A DNA stretch of 64,000 nucleotides from Kocuria turfanensis (GCF_001580365.1 NZ_CP014480.1:1303008-1367007); one strand, 5' to 3'; numbered from the stretch's first letter, positions 1 through 9,053 are shown. Translations and numbers: made by a program. Notes: generated by a model not told the origin, from the letters alone.

Positions 1-711
1 GAGACGGTCGAAGCCCTTCTTCTCCACGAGGCGGCCCACGGCAACGACCCGCAGGGTCTCCCCCACCGGCCCCGGGTCCCGGTAGGGGAAGCGGTCGAGC
101 TCCAGGCCGTTGCGCACGAGCCGCAGCCGGTGCGCCTGCTCGGGGAACGCGGCAGCCAGGTGCCGCCGGTTGTACTCGGAGATCACCACCACGTGCTCGG
201 CACGTTCGAGGGTGCGGCGCAGCCGGGCCGGGTCCACGGACTCGTGGAAGATGTCCTTCGCGTGGGTCGTCACCGAGAACGGCACCCCCGTGAGCCGGGA
301 GGCGATCTCGGCCACGTGCGCGGCGAGGGTCGCGAAGTGCGCGTGCAGGTGGGTGATGCCCTGCTCCACGACCTGGGTGGCCAGAGCCACTCCCTGGTGG
401 ACCTCCGAGGCCTCCGTGCCGGCCAGCTCGGGGAGCAGCTCGGCGAAGCGGGGCCCGAAGCCGGGAACCGTCTCCGCCGCGCGGGCCAGGACGGCCCAAC
501 CGGCGGAGGCCCGCTCGGGGCGGTCCACGTGGTGCACCGGCGCCTGGACGCGGGCCAGCTCGGGGTGGAAGCGGGGATCGGTGCTGTGCCGCAGGGCGAA
601 GATCGTCAGGTCCTCGCCCTGGGCCTCCCGGGCCAGGACCTCGGTGACGACGAACGTCTCCGAGAAGCGGGGGTAGACCTTCAGCACGTAGCCGATGCGG
701 TGGCCGCTCAC
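1..711 (-). CDS. Glycosyltransferase family 4 protein, 3' end cut by window
   Basis: Only the first 237 codons are inside the window; the C-terminus lies before base 1. The GTG start (711..709) overlaps the stop of the upstream glycosyltransferase gene as GTGA, so the two are translationally coupled. The N-terminus (GYVLKVYPRFSETFV) and the block HLHAHFATLAAHVAEIASRL near residue 125 are typical of colanic-acid/exopolysaccharide-type GT4 enzymes, which adopt the GT-B fold and use nucleotide sugars. The last visible residues, AVGRLVEKKGFDRL, are the classic GT4 linker entering the C-terminal Rossmann domain that binds the sugar nucleotide. The likely role is transfer of a sugar to a cell-surface glycan or glycolipid on the cytoplasmic face. 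Substrate and acceptor cannot be read from the sequence. Confidence 0.85.
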   Translation of the reverse strand, partial: MSGHRIGYVLKVYPRFSETFVVTEVLAREAQGEDLTIFALRHSTDPRFHPELARVQAPVHHVDRPERASAGWAVLARAAETVPGFGPRFAELLPELAGTEASEVHQGVALATQVVEQGITHLHAHFATLAAHVAEIASRLTGVPFSVTTHAKDIFHESVDPARLRRTLERAEHVVVISEYNRRHLAAAFPEQAHRLRLVRNGLELDRFPYRDPGPVGETLRVVAVGRLVEKKGFDRL

Positions 712-1916
712 CGGGGGCCCCCGGAGCGGGCCGGGGCGGCGGCCGGCACCGGCGGCAGGCCCGCGGGCAGGAGCCGGGCGGCGAGCACGGGGACGGTGCG
801 CAACCCGTCGAGCCCGAGGTGGCGGCGCATCCGCACGGTGCCGACCACCCGGTGCAGCCAACCGCTGAGCGCGGCGCCGGTGAGGTCGGCGGCGCTCAGC
901 ACGTCCACCGCGCCGTGCGCCTGGAGGGCGCGGGCCCGGATCAGCTGCTCCTGCCGGGGGTGGTCGCGCGGCACCAGGAGCGCCGGGGTGTTGGTGGTGA
1001 GGATCTCGGCCACGGAGTTGTACCCGCCCATGGACACCACCGCGCTCGCGTCCACCACTTCCGCGAGCGCGTCGGGGACGGAGGGCAGGACGAGGGTCCC
1101 CGGCACGGCGGCGGCACGGACCTGCTGGGCGTGCTCCCCGGGCATCTGCGGGCCCGTGATCACCACGTGGCGGTAGCCGTGGGGCACCGGGGCGCACGCG
1201 GCGGCGAGGGTCAGGCGGTGGCCGTCGGAGCCTCCGCCGGCCATGGTCAGGACATAGGGGCGGTCCACGCCGCTCGTCCGCCGCCCCGCCGTCCGGCCGG
1301 TCGCGAGGTAGCCGGTGTGGCGGACCAGGTCGGCGAGCTCGCCGGGGATCTCGCCGGAGGCCACGGGGTCGTGCACCGCCCGGTCGCCGTAGACCCAGAT
1401 CTGGTCGTAGACGTCCCGCACGGCGTCCAGGTCACCGAGCGCGGCCCACTCGCGGGCCGCGACGGTGGGCTCGTCGAGGACCTCGCGCAGGCCGAGGACC
1501 ACGACCGTTGCCGGGCTCTGCGCCCGGAGCCGCCGCAGCGGTTCGAGCAGTTCCCGGTCCACGCCCCAGGCGTGGCGGTCGACGACGACGAGGTGCGGGC
1601 GGAAGCCCGTGAGGGCGGCGTCCACCATTCCCGAGCGCAGGGCGGTGAGGTGGGCCATGTCCACGGAGAGGTTGCGGGGGGTGTAGCCGGAGTCGCCCTT
1701 GCGGATGCCGGGCAGCACCACCCAGTCGAAGCCGTCCGGGCGCCCGTGGGAGGTGGCGGCGTCGATGCCGGTCAGCAGCATGCCCGTCACCGGGCGCCCG
1801 GTCAGCGCCGGCAGGTGCTGGGCGAGGGACCGGGCGAGCGCCAGGTTCCGGCGGGTGTGGCCCAGGCCCTGGGAGTCGTGCGAGTACAGCACCACCCGCA
1901 GCTCGTCGTCGCTCAT
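708..1916 (-). CDS. MurG-like glycosyltransferase (COG4671-type)
   Basis: The predicted protein has 402 residues. Near the N-terminus it has a Gly/His-rich loop (YSHDSQGLGHTRRNL), as in MurG/GT28-like GT-B enzymes. In the C-terminal half, MAGGGSDG and SMGGYNSVAEI followed by DHPRQEQ form the nucleotide-sugar pocket expected of the family. An open frame extends further upstream to base 2000, but I chose ATG 1916 because GAGGAGG lies just before it and the conserved fold begins there. It overlaps the next glycosyltransferase by four bases and follows the response-regulator gene on the same strand after a 156-base gap containing an inverted repeat. The pair probably acts in sequence on one cell-envelope glycan. 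The sugar and acceptor are unknown, and the family name is assigned from motif pattern only. Confidence 0.8.
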   Translation of the reverse strand: MSDDELRVVLYSHDSQGLGHTRRNLALARSLAQHLPALTGRPVTGMLLTGIDAATSHGRPDGFDWVVLPGIRKGDSGYTPRNLSVDMAHLTALRSGMVDAALTGFRPHLVVVDRHAWGVDRELLEPLRRLRAQSPATVVVLGLREVLDEPTVAAREWAALGDLDAVRDVYDQIWVYGDRAVHDPVASGEIPGELADLVRHTGYLATGRTAGRRTSGVDRPYVLTMAGGGSDGHRLTLAAACAPVPHGYRHVVITGPQMPGEHAQQVRAAAVPGTLVLPSVPDALAEVVDASAVVSMGGYNSVAEILTTNTPALLVPRDHPRQEQLIRARALQAHGAVDVLSAADLTGAALSGWLHRVVGTVRMRRHLGLDGLRTVPVLAARLLPAGLPPVPAAAPARSGGPR

Positions 1917-1989
1917 CGTGTCCTCCTCGGGGGCGGCGCCGGTGGGTCCGGCGCCGGTGCGGCTGCCGCCCACTGTGGTGGAGGGACAT

Positions 1990-2026
1990 GATGAGAACAT
2001 GAGCCGTCGATGAAAAGGTTCTCATC
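1990..2026. promoter_or_regulatory. Inverted repeat between response regulator and glycosyltransferase operon
   Basis: GATGAGAAC (1990-1998) and GTTCTCATC (2018-2026) are perfect 9-bp arms separated by 19 bases. The stretch is AT-richer than its surroundings. It lies upstream of the glycosyltransferase pair and downstream of the response-regulator gene, where an OmpR-family regulator could bind to control the pair. On the minus strand the element also reads as TTTTCATC and TTCTCATC in direct orientation. With a 19-base spacer it is a poor terminator candidate. Its regulatory role is inferred. Confidence 0.4.
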
Positions 2027-2072
2027 CGGGCCGGCCCGCACCCGCCGGCCCGAGCCCCCGGACCCGCGTCCC

Positions 2073-2741
2073 TCACAGCTTGGCGAGCCGGTACCCCGCC
2101 CCGCGGACGGTGACGATGCGCTCCGCGCCGAGCTTGTTGCGCAGGTAGCGGACATACACGTCCACCACGTTGGACGAGCCGTCGAAGTCGTAGCCCCAGA
2201 CCTTGTTGAGCAGCTGCTCACGGGTGAGCACCTGACCGGGGCTTTCGAGGAAGGCCCTGGCCATCGAGAACTCCCGGGCCGAGAGCTCGATCTGCTGGCC
2301 CTCCAGCACCGCGCACCGGGTCCCGGCGTCGAGCGCGAGCCCGCCGTAGCGGAGCTCGTCGGCACCCTGGTCGCCGACCGCCCGGTCCCGGAGCCTGGCC
2401 CGGACGCGGGCCAGCAGCTCCTGGAAGCGGAACGGCTTGGCGAGGTAGTCGTCGGCGCCCTGCTCCAGTCCCGCGACGGTGTCCTCGACGGAGTCGCGGG
2501 CGGTGCACATGATCACCGGGATCGAGAAGCCGAGGGAACGCAGCATCGTGAGCACCCGGAAACCGTCCATGCCGGGCAGGCCCACGTCGAGGACGAGCAG
2601 GTCGAACTCCCCGGTGCTCGCGTAGTCGAGGGCGCTCGTGCCGTCCTCGACCACCGTGGTCGTGTAGCCCGCGGCGCGCAGGCCCTTCTGGATGAAGCGC
2701 GCGATGCGCTCCTCGTCCTCTGCGATGAGGATGCTGGCCAT
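2073..2741 (-). CDS. OmpR/PhoB-family response regulator
   Basis: The 222-residue protein has an N-terminal receiver domain (about 1-115) with the acidic pair D9/E10, phospho-acceptor Asp52 in LLVLDVGLPGMDG and Lys102 in LAKPF. A C-terminal winged-helix DNA-binding domain (about 128-222) follows, with the family signature NVVDVYVRYLRNKLG and the ending VRGAGYRL. ATG 2741 is preceded by AGAGGAA. Its histidine-kinase partner lies directly upstream on the same strand with a 9-base gap, so the two are co-transcribed, kinase first. Phosphorylation by the kinase should switch on DNA binding. Envelope-stress regulators of the MprA/CseB type are the nearest analogues by architecture. The glycosyltransferase pair downstream is a plausible target, by position only. 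Confidence 0.93.
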   Translation of the reverse strand: MASILIAEDEERIARFIQKGLRAAGYTTTVVEDGTSALDYASTGEFDLLVLDVGLPGMDGFRVLTMLRSLGFSIPVIMCTARDSVEDTVAGLEQGADDYLAKPFRFQELLARVRARLRDRAVGDQGADELRYGGLALDAGTRCAVLEGQQIELSAREFSMARAFLESPGQVLTREQLLNKVWGYDFDGSSNVVDVYVRYLRNKLGAERIVTVRGAGYRLAKL

Positions 2742-2750
2742 GGAGTTCCT

Positions 2751-4352
2751 CTACTTCCCGGGCGATGCCGTGGTGACGTGGGTGCCGGACACCGTCGGAG
2801 CGTGCCCGGCGGGGTCCTGCCCGGCGGTGCCGGGGGCGGGCGCGGGGGCCGATGGGGGGCCGGGCAGGCGGAGCGTGAACGTGGATCCGTCCCCGGGGCT
2901 CGAGCGCAGTCCCACGGACCCGCCGTGGCCGTGGGCGATGGCGGCCACGATCGCGAGCCCGAGCCCGGAGCCCTCCACGGTGCGCCCGGTGTCGGCCCGG
3001 ACGAAGCGCTCGAAGATCCGTTGCTGGTCCTCCGCTGCCACGCCCACGCCGGTGTCCCGGACCCACACCTCGAGCCGGCGCACGGGCAGGTCGGTGCCGG
3101 GCGCGGCCGGTTCGGTGGCCCAGGCCGCCCCCAGTGCCACGAGGTCGCCGGGGGCGGAGAACTTCACCGCGTTGGCCGCGAGCTGCAGGACGGCTTGGGT
3201 GAGCCGCTGCGCATCGGCCATGACCGGCCCCTCCGCCCGGGCCTCCAGCTCCCAGCGCCGGTCCCCCAGCGCCCGCAGCCGGTCCATGGTGTCGTCGAGC
3301 CACGAGGAGATCTCGACGGTGCCGGGGCGGACGAAGTCGGGCCGCTGGGACTTGGCGAGCAGCAGCAGGTCCTCCACGAGCCGGTTCATCCGCTCGATCT
3401 CGTCGAGGAGCATCGCCCGGACCTCCTCGACGTCGTGCGGGTCCCGCTCGTCCATCAGTTCGAGGTTGCCGTGCAGGATCGTCAGAGGGGTGCGCAGCTC
3501 GTGGGCGGCGTCGTCCAGGAACTGGCGCTGCTGGACGAAGGCCGTCTCGATCCGGCTCAGCATCGCGTTGAAGTTGGTGGCGAGCTGGCCCACGTCGGAG
3601 TCGTCCTGGGCCACGGGCACGCGCCGACCGAGATCGTCCGGGCTGATCTGCTCGGTGGCCCGGCGCAGGCGGGTGATCGGGGCGGTGACCCGTCCGACGA
3701 GGACGTAGGCGGCGAGCCCGGCGACGACCATCGTGAGGGTGCTGAGGCCCAGGTAGCGCCACAGCGAGTCGAGGACGATCCCGCGCTGGGCGCTCATGTC
3801 GAAGCCGACCACCAGGTAGCCCTGCCGGGGGTCCTCGTCCAGAACCACGGAGATGACCCCGAGGCGCAGCTCCCGTCCGTCCTGTTCGTGGTCGAAGACC
3901 ACGGTCTGCCCCGGCCGCGCACGGTCCTGGACCGCGGCGAGCGTAGCGGGGTCGTCGAGCTGGAACCGGGACAGGTCGGCGTGCTGGAACGCGGGTTCGC
4001 CGCCGACGAGGGCGAGGATGCTCTCGTGCTCGCCGGGAACCGTGGTGGTCATGAAGGTGTAGAACAGCTGGGACAGGTCGGTGAACGGCTCGTCCGCGGG
4101 AGTGTCCAGGTCCTCGGCGGGCGAGGCGTCGGGGCCCAGCGGGCCCCGCTGGGCCAGCCGCTGGAGTTCCCCGGCCTCCTGGACGATGTCCTGGCGCGCG
4201 GACTCGTCGAGGTCGACCAGGCGCAGGTAGTGGGTCAGCCCGCCCACCGCGAGCAGCGCGACGGCCAGGAACACCAGCGTGGTGGCGAGCACCCGGCTGC
4301 GGACGGACTTCAGCTCCGCCCGCAGTCTCTCCCACCGCGGGCCCGCCGACAT
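2751..4352 (-). CDS. Two-component sensor histidine kinase
   Basis: The protein has 533 residues in the membrane-bound kinase layout: a first transmembrane helix at about 20-40, an extracellular sensor segment at about 45-195, a second helix at about 200-220 and a HAMP linker at about 220-270. A DHp domain follows with phospho-acceptor His284 in DAAHELRTPLTIL. The ATP-binding HATPase domain has the N box (AANAVKFS), G1 (VRDTGVGV) and G2 (GSGLGLAIV). A Pro/Ala-rich tail follows. The start at 4352 fits a leaderless transcript, with TAGTCT six bases upstream. It forms an operon with the response regulator 9 bases downstream. The extracellular sensor has no motif I recognise, so the signal is unknown. 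Confidence 0.93.
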   Translation of the reverse strand: MSAGPRWERLRAELKSVRSRVLATTLVFLAVALLAVGGLTHYLRLVDLDESARQDIVQEAGELQRLAQRGPLGPDASPAEDLDTPADEPFTDLSQLFYTFMTTTVPGEHESILALVGGEPAFQHADLSRFQLDDPATLAAVQDRARPGQTVVFDHEQDGRELRLGVISVVLDEDPRQGYLVVGFDMSAQRGIVLDSLWRYLGLSTLTMVVAGLAAYVLVGRVTAPITRLRRATEQISPDDLGRRVPVAQDDSDVGQLATNFNAMLSRIETAFVQQRQFLDDAAHELRTPLTILHGNLELMDERDPHDVEEVRAMLLDEIERMNRLVEDLLLLAKSQRPDFVRPGTVEISSWLDDTMDRLRALGDRRWELEARAEGPVMADAQRLTQAVLQLAANAVKFSAPGDLVALGAAWATEPAAPGTDLPVRRLEVWVRDTGVGVAAEDQQRIFERFVRADTGRTVEGSGLGLAIVAAIAHGHGGSVGLRSSPGDGSTFTLRLPGPPSAPAPAPGTAGQDPAGHAPTVSGTHVTTASPGK

Positions 4353-4358
4353 GCGCCC

Positions 4359-4364
4359 AGACTA
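4359..4364 (-). promoter_or_regulatory. -10 hexamer of the kinase/regulator operon (leaderless)
   Basis: On the minus strand TAGTCT is followed by six bases and then the ATG at 4352. Transcription would begin at or next to the start codon. No TTGACA-like -35 is evident. Confidence 0.5.
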
Positions 4365-4375
4365 TCGGCGGCACA

Positions 4376-4413
4376 TGAGAGGGGGATGAGCCGTCCGGCC
4401 CATCCCCCTCTCA
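4376..4413 (-). terminator. Hairpin after the DEAD-box helicase gene
   Basis: TGAGAGGGGGATG (4376-4388) pairs perfectly with CATCCCCCTCTCA (4401-4413) around a 12-base loop. It lies between the helicase stop and the kinase promoter. There is no T tract, as is usual for high-GC actinobacterial terminators. Confidence 0.65.
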
Positions 4414-4431
4414 GGTGCCCCTGCTCCGGGC

Positions 4432-6303
4432 TCAGTAGTTCTTGTGGCGCGGCTTGCGGTGCGGCCGGTCGCCGTCGCGCTCCCCGGCCGAGTACCCGGG
4501 CTTGCGGCCCTGGTAGCCGCCGCGGGACTCCCCGCCCCGGGGGCCGCCGCGACGAGGGCGGTCCTGGTAGGAGGAGGTGCTCCGCGGCCGGGCCCGGCCG
4601 CCGGCGCCGGGGCCGCGGTCGGCCTCGAGCTGGATGAGCTCGCCGTTGATGCGGGTGCGGGAGAGCCGGTCCAGGGTGGAGGCGGGCAGGTTCTCGGGCA
4701 GGCCCACGAGGGTGTGCGTGGAGCGGATGTCGATCGCCCCGATCTGCTCGCCGCTCAGGCCGCCCTCGTTGGTGAGCGCGCCCACCACGGAGCCCGGGGA
4801 CACGCGGTGGCGGTGGCCCACGGCCAGCCGGTACGTGGCCATGCCCTTCTCGGTGCGGGGCTCGCGCCGCGGCCGGTCGTCGCCGTCCCGGCCCGGGCGC
4901 TCGCGGTCCCGGCTGCGCTGCGGCGGCTCGGGCAGCTCCTCCACGAAGAAGGGCCGCCCGTCCTGGGCCATCACGGCGATCGCGGCGGCGATCTCCACGG
5001 CGTCGACGTCGTGCTCGGCCTGGTACTGCTCGACGAGCTCGCGGAACTGGCCGAGGTCCTCGGACTCCATGGTGTCCGTGATCTGCTGGGCGAACTTGTC
5101 CTTGCGGGTGCGGTTGACGTCCTCGGTGGAGGGCATGCGCATGAGCTCCACCGGCTGGCGGGTGGCCTTCTCGATGGCCCGCAGCAGGTACTTCTCCCGC
5201 GGGGTCATGAACAGGATCGCCTCGCCGGAGCGCCCGGCGCGGCCCGTGCGGCCGATCCGGTGCACGTAGGACTCGGTGTCGTGGGGGATGTCGTAGTTGA
5301 CCACGAGGGAGATGCGCTCGACGTCGAGGCCGCGGGCGGCGACGTCCGTGGCCACGAGGATGTCGACCTTGCCCTCGCGCAGGGCCTCCACGGTGCGCTC
5401 GCGCATGTTCTGCGGGATGTCGCCGTTGATGGCGGCGGCGGCGTAGCCGCGGGCCTTGAGCCGGTCGGCGACCTCCTCGGTGGCGGCCTTGGTGCGCACG
5501 AAGACGATGACGCCGTCGTAGTCCCCGACCTCGAGGATGCGGGTCATGGCCTCCATCTTGTGCGAGCCCATGACCTGCAGGTAGCGCTGCCGGGTGTTGG
5601 TGCCCGTGGTGGTCTTGCCCTTGACCGCGATCTCCTGCGGGTCGCGCAGGTACTGCTTGGCGATCTTGCGGATGGCCGGGGGCATGGTCGCGGAGAACAG
5701 CGCGACCTGCTTCTCCACCGGCGTCTGGGAGAGGATCTCCTCGACGTCCTCCGCGAAGCCCATCCGCAGCATCTCGTCGGCCTCGTCGAGGACCACGTAC
5801 TGCAGGTGGGACAGGTCCAGGGACCCCTTCTTGAGGTGGTCGATCACACGGCCGGGCGTGCCGACGACCACCTGGGCGCCGCGGCGCAGTCCGGCCAGCT
5901 GCGGGCCGTAGGGGGAACCGCCGTAGACCGGCAGGACGGTGAAGTCCTCGAGGTGGCCGGCGTAGGAGGAGAACGCCTCGCCGACCTGGAGGGCGAGCTC
6001 GCGGGTCGGGGCGAGCACGAGCACCTGGGTGTCGCGGGAGACGCCGTTGACGTCGGAGAGCTCGGCGAGCCGGGACAGGGCGGGCACCGCGAAGGCCGCG
6101 GTCTTGCCGGTGCCGGTCTGGGCGAGGCCCACGACGTCGTTGCCCGCCAGCAGCGCCGGGATGGTCGCGGCCTGGATGGGGGTGGGGTTCTCGTAGCCGA
6201 CCTCGTCGAGGGTGGCGAGCACGCGGGGGTCGATGCCCAGCTCGGCGAAGGTGGTCGTGTGCTCCTCGGCGGTGCCGGGCGCGGTGGAGGTGTCGGTGGT
6301 CAT
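4432..6303 (-). CDS. deaD: DEAD-box ATP-dependent RNA helicase (DeaD/CsdA type)
   Basis: The 623-residue helicase has the Q motif (GYENPTPIQ, 36-44), Walker A AQTGTGKT (61-68), PTREL (100-104), DEAD (173-176), SAT in FSATMPP, and the C-terminal helicase motifs ending HRIGRTGRAGR. A DbpA/CsdA-type RNA-binding domain follows at about 480-555 (YRLAVGHRHRVSPGSVVGAL). An Arg/Gly-rich tail ends RKPRHKNY, typical of cold-shock helicases that remodel rRNA and mRNA during ribosome assembly. The frame is open to 6483. I chose ATG 6303 because the conserved domain starts soon after and the upstream residues look like translated leader. Such helicase mRNAs often have long regulatory 5' leaders, and about 180 bases of candidate leader lie upstream. 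It is a single-gene unit closed by a hairpin. Confidence 0.93.
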   Translation of the reverse strand: MTTDTSTAPGTAEEHTTTFAELGIDPRVLATLDEVGYENPTPIQAATIPALLAGNDVVGLAQTGTGKTAAFAVPALSRLAELSDVNGVSRDTQVLVLAPTRELALQVGEAFSSYAGHLEDFTVLPVYGGSPYGPQLAGLRRGAQVVVGTPGRVIDHLKKGSLDLSHLQYVVLDEADEMLRMGFAEDVEEILSQTPVEKQVALFSATMPPAIRKIAKQYLRDPQEIAVKGKTTTGTNTRQRYLQVMGSHKMEAMTRILEVGDYDGVIVFVRTKAATEEVADRLKARGYAAAAINGDIPQNMRERTVEALREGKVDILVATDVAARGLDVERISLVVNYDIPHDTESYVHRIGRTGRAGRSGEAILFMTPREKYLLRAIEKATRQPVELMRMPSTEDVNRTRKDKFAQQITDTMESEDLGQFRELVEQYQAEHDVDAVEIAAAIAVMAQDGRPFFVEELPEPPQRSRDRERPGRDGDDRPRREPRTEKGMATYRLAVGHRHRVSPGSVVGALTNEGGLSGEQIGAIDIRSTHTLVGLPENLPASTLDRLSRTRINGELIQLEADRGPGAGGRARPRSTSSYQDRPRRGGPRGGESRGGYQGRKPGYSAGERDGDRPHRKPRHKNY

Positions 6304-6542
6304 GGAGCGGTGCCTCGTTCTGTGCGGGTGGCGGCCCGGGAGCGTTCCCAGGGGCGTCGGCCACGGTCGTGGTGTCCGGACGTCCCTGCCAACCACTTGG
6401 AGCCCCGCGCGGGGCGGGAGCGTCGGACACGGCGCGGACGGGCCGCGGCCGAACACGATGCGCGTCATGGCATCGCGTTGCACGAGAAAGTGAGGGAGTG
6501 ACCGGATTCGGTCCGACCATTCTATCGCACGCGGCGGTCCGT

Positions 6543-7988
6543 TCAGGCCCGGCGCCGCACCAGCACGAGGTGGTCCTCGTCACGCACCACCGTGTACTCG
6601 GCCCCGTAGCGCTCCCGGGCGTAGGCGGCGACGTCCCCGGGCGGGTTCCCGCCCCACGTGGCGCCGAGCCGGTCGACCACCACGTACTGCGGGGCGGGGT
6701 CGCCCTCGGTGCCCAGCCAGTGCACCTCGGCGCCGGGGACGAGGTGGTGGATCAGCGTCAGGTCCGTGGCCACGCTCGCCCCCTCCGGGACGGCGGCGAG
6801 GACCGCCTCCTTGGCGGGCGCGCGGGGGTCCGGCCGGTACGCGGCCGGGTCGGCGAGGTCGGCCAGTGGCCGGCCCGGGAGCAGCAGCAGCGCCACCGCG
6901 AGGGCCAGGGCCGGAGCGGCGCGGGCGAGCCGGTGGAGCCGCCCGTGCCGCAGGCGCAGCACGGCGTCGAGCAGGGCGAGCAGGACGACGGGCATGAGCA
7001 CCGCGCTGTAGTGCCACCCCGTGCCCCAGTAGCCGTGGTTCGGGGAGAGCATCCGCCAGGCCAGCGTGGGCAGGGCCACGAGCGCCAGCGGCGAGCGCAG
7101 CGCGAGCACCACCCCGGTGGCCAGCAGCGCCAGCCAGGTCAGCGCCTTCTGCCCCGGCACCACGAGGGAGACCAGCGCCGCGAGGGGATCGGCCGCCGCG
7201 GCCGCGAGGTCCAGCCGGTCGGCGTAGGCGAACCGGCCGTCCGGGCTGAGCGCGGGCAGGACCACGGCGATCGCCAGGACGGACCAGGAGAGCCCCCACA
7301 CGGCGAGGCCGAGACCGAGCAGCACCGGGCCGCGGCCCCCGCCGCCCTCCCGCTGGGCCCGCCAGGCGAACACGAGGCCGAGCACCGCCACGGTGACGCC
7401 GAGGTCCTCCTTGACGAGGGCGACGGGCGCGGCCCACAGCGCGGCCGGCGTCCAGCGCCGCTCCACCAGGCACCCCAGGGCGAGCACCAGCAGCGGGAGG
7501 GCGAAGGCGACCTCGTGGAACTGCACCGCCACGGCGGCCTGCAGCCCGAAGCTCAGCCCGTAGGCCAGCCCCAGGGCCGCACCCGGCGCCGCGCCGAGAC
7601 CGCGGACGGCGAAGCCGGTCAGCGCCGCGGCGGAGACCGCCACGAGCACGTCCTGGAGCACCAGCAGCGTCAGCGCGGAGGGGAACAGGGCGTAGAGCGG
7701 GCCCAGCAGGACGAGGATCGGGTGGAAGTGGTCGCCCAGCAGGTTGGCGCCGTGCCCCTTGAGGTGCACGACCGGCCCGTGCCCGCCCGCGTAGGACTTG
7801 GCCAGCTGGGTGAAGATCCCCAGGTCCCAGGACGGGACCTCCCAGCGGTGCCACTGCAGCAGGGACCACCACGCGTACAGGACCAGCACGAGCGCCCCCA
7901 CGCCCAGGGGCACCAGCCGCGCCCTACCGGTGAGGGGTCCGGGCGGCGGGGCCGGGGCTGCGGGGCGCCGGAGCGCGGTGGCGGGCAT
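6543..7988 (-). CDS. DUF2079 family polytopic membrane protein
   Basis: The protein of about 481 residues has many hydrophobic helices and the DUF2079 signature: WDLGIFTQLAKSYA near the N-terminus, then GDHFHPILVLLGPLYALFPS. The family resembles GT-C-type membrane glycosyltransferases, with a multi-pass N-terminal half and a short soluble C-terminal region; no enzymatic activity is established that I know of. I chose ATG 7988, with GAGGAGG very close upstream. ATGs at 8051 and 8054 would add about 21 residues and bring the start next to the divergent DNA glycosylase gene. The C-terminal residues (HLVLVRRRA) look natural. It stands alone, divergent from the glycosylase and tail-to-head with the helicase. 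A role in envelope glycan transfer is possible but not shown. Confidence 0.8.
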   Translation of the reverse strand: MPATALRRPAAPAPPPGPLTGRARLVPLGVGALVLVLYAWWSLLQWHRWEVPSWDLGIFTQLAKSYAGGHGPVVHLKGHGANLLGDHFHPILVLLGPLYALFPSALTLLVLQDVLVAVSAAALTGFAVRGLGAAPGAALGLAYGLSFGLQAAVAVQFHEVAFALPLLVLALGCLVERRWTPAALWAAPVALVKEDLGVTVAVLGLVFAWRAQREGGGGRGPVLLGLGLAVWGLSWSVLAIAVVLPALSPDGRFAYADRLDLAAAAADPLAALVSLVVPGQKALTWLALLATGVVLALRSPLALVALPTLAWRMLSPNHGYWGTGWHYSAVLMPVVLLALLDAVLRLRHGRLHRLARAAPALALAVALLLLPGRPLADLADPAAYRPDPRAPAKEAVLAAVPEGASVATDLTLIHHLVPGAEVHWLGTEGDPAPQYVVVDRLGATWGGNPPGDVAAYARERYGAEYTVVRDEDHLVLVRRRA

Positions 7989-8060
7989 GGCCTCCTCGGT
8001 GGCTGGGCGGCCCGCCCGGACCGGCGCGGCGCCGTCGGACAGGACTGCCATCATGGTCTC

Positions 8061-9053
8061 ATGACCGCCACCGCTCCCCCGTCCGCCGGCCCCCGCCCGG
8101 CCCGGCCCGCGGACGCCGAGCTGGTGTGGGACCCGGCGGGCGCCCTGCACCTGGGGCAGACCCTCGGGGTGCTCTCCCGCGGGACCGGCGATCCGCTGGT
8201 GCGGGTGACGGCGCCGGACTGCGTGTGGGTGGCCACCCGCACGGCGGCGGGACCCGTGACGGCCCGGTTCTCCCGCACCGGGGCGGGCCGGCCGCTGCAG
8301 CGGCCCGTGCTGGTGCGCGCCTGGGGCCCCGGAGCGGCGGAGTTCCTCGTTGAGGCCCCGCGGTGGGCCGGGGCGGAGGACTCCTGGACCCGGTTCGAGG
8401 CCTCGGAGGCCTTCCGCGCCCTGCCGCACCGGCTGGCCGCGGCCCGGCACCACCACCCGGGTCTGCGGCTGCCCTCGACCGGGCGGCTGCTGGACCGGGC
8501 GGTGCTGTCGGTGCTGGAGCAGCGCGTCACCGTGCGCGAGGCCGTGGCCGCGCACCGCCGGCTCGTCCGCCGTCACGGCGAGCCCGCCCCGGGGCCGGCC
8601 CCGGAGGGGATGCGGATCCCCCCGACCGCCGAGGCGTGGCGGGCGGTGCCCTCGTGGGAGTGGCACCGGGCCGGGGTCGACGGGGCGCGGGCCGCCACCG
8701 TCCGGCGCGTGGCCGAGCGGGCCGCCGCCCTGGAGCGCCTGGGCCGCGGCCCGCTGGACGCCGGCCTGCACCGGGCCCTGCGCTCGATCCCGGGCCTGGG
8801 CCCGTGGACGGCCGCGGAGATCCTCCAGTGCACGCACGGGGACCCGGACGCGGTCAGCGTCTTCGACTTCCACCTCGCGGACACCGTGTGCTGGTTCTTC
8901 GACCGCCGTCCCGGCGACGACCGGCGGATGCTCGAGCTGCTCGAGCCGTGGCGGGGCGACCGGCAGCGGGTCGTGCGCCTGCTGCGGGCCTCGGGCTTCC
9001 GCAAGCCCTCGTTCGCCCCGCGGCTGCACCCGGAGGACCACCGGCACCGGTGA
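8061..9053 (+). CDS. DNA-3-methyladenine glycosylase II-like (HhH-GPD, AlkA family)
   Basis: The 330-residue protein has a C-terminal helix-hairpin-helix/GPD domain: IPGLGPWTAAEI is the hairpin, and the Asp in VSVFDFHLAD sits where the catalytic Asp of AlkA-type enzymes lies. It would excise alkylated purines in base-excision repair, leaving abasic sites. The N-terminal half (about 1-140) is poorly conserved, as expected for the AlkA accessory domain. The usual motif around the catalytic Asp is closer to GDYHL, so VFDFHL is a mild variation. The gene is divergent from the DUF2079 gene, and the start codons may be only a few bases apart if the longer DUF2079 start is used. The VIT transporter gene follows after 62 bases on the same strand. 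Confidence 0.85.
   Translation: MTATAPPSAGPRPARPADAELVWDPAGALHLGQTLGVLSRGTGDPLVRVTAPDCVWVATRTAAGPVTARFSRTGAGRPLQRPVLVRAWGPGAAEFLVEAPRWAGAEDSWTRFEASEAFRALPHRLAAARHHHPGLRLPSTGRLLDRAVLSVLEQRVTVREAVAAHRRLVRRHGEPAPGPAPEGMRIPPTAEAWRAVPSWEWHRAGVDGARAATVRRVAERAAALERLGRGPLDAGLHRALRSIPGLGPWTAAEILQCTHGDPDAVSVFDFHLADTVCWFFDRRPGDDRRMLELLEPWRGDRQRVVRLLRASGFRKPSFAPRLHPEDHRHR

Noticed and set aside
2010..4637. 875-codon plus-strand frame opposite the two-component genes
   Set aside because: The translation has no recognisable domain, while both minus-strand genes have full motif sets.
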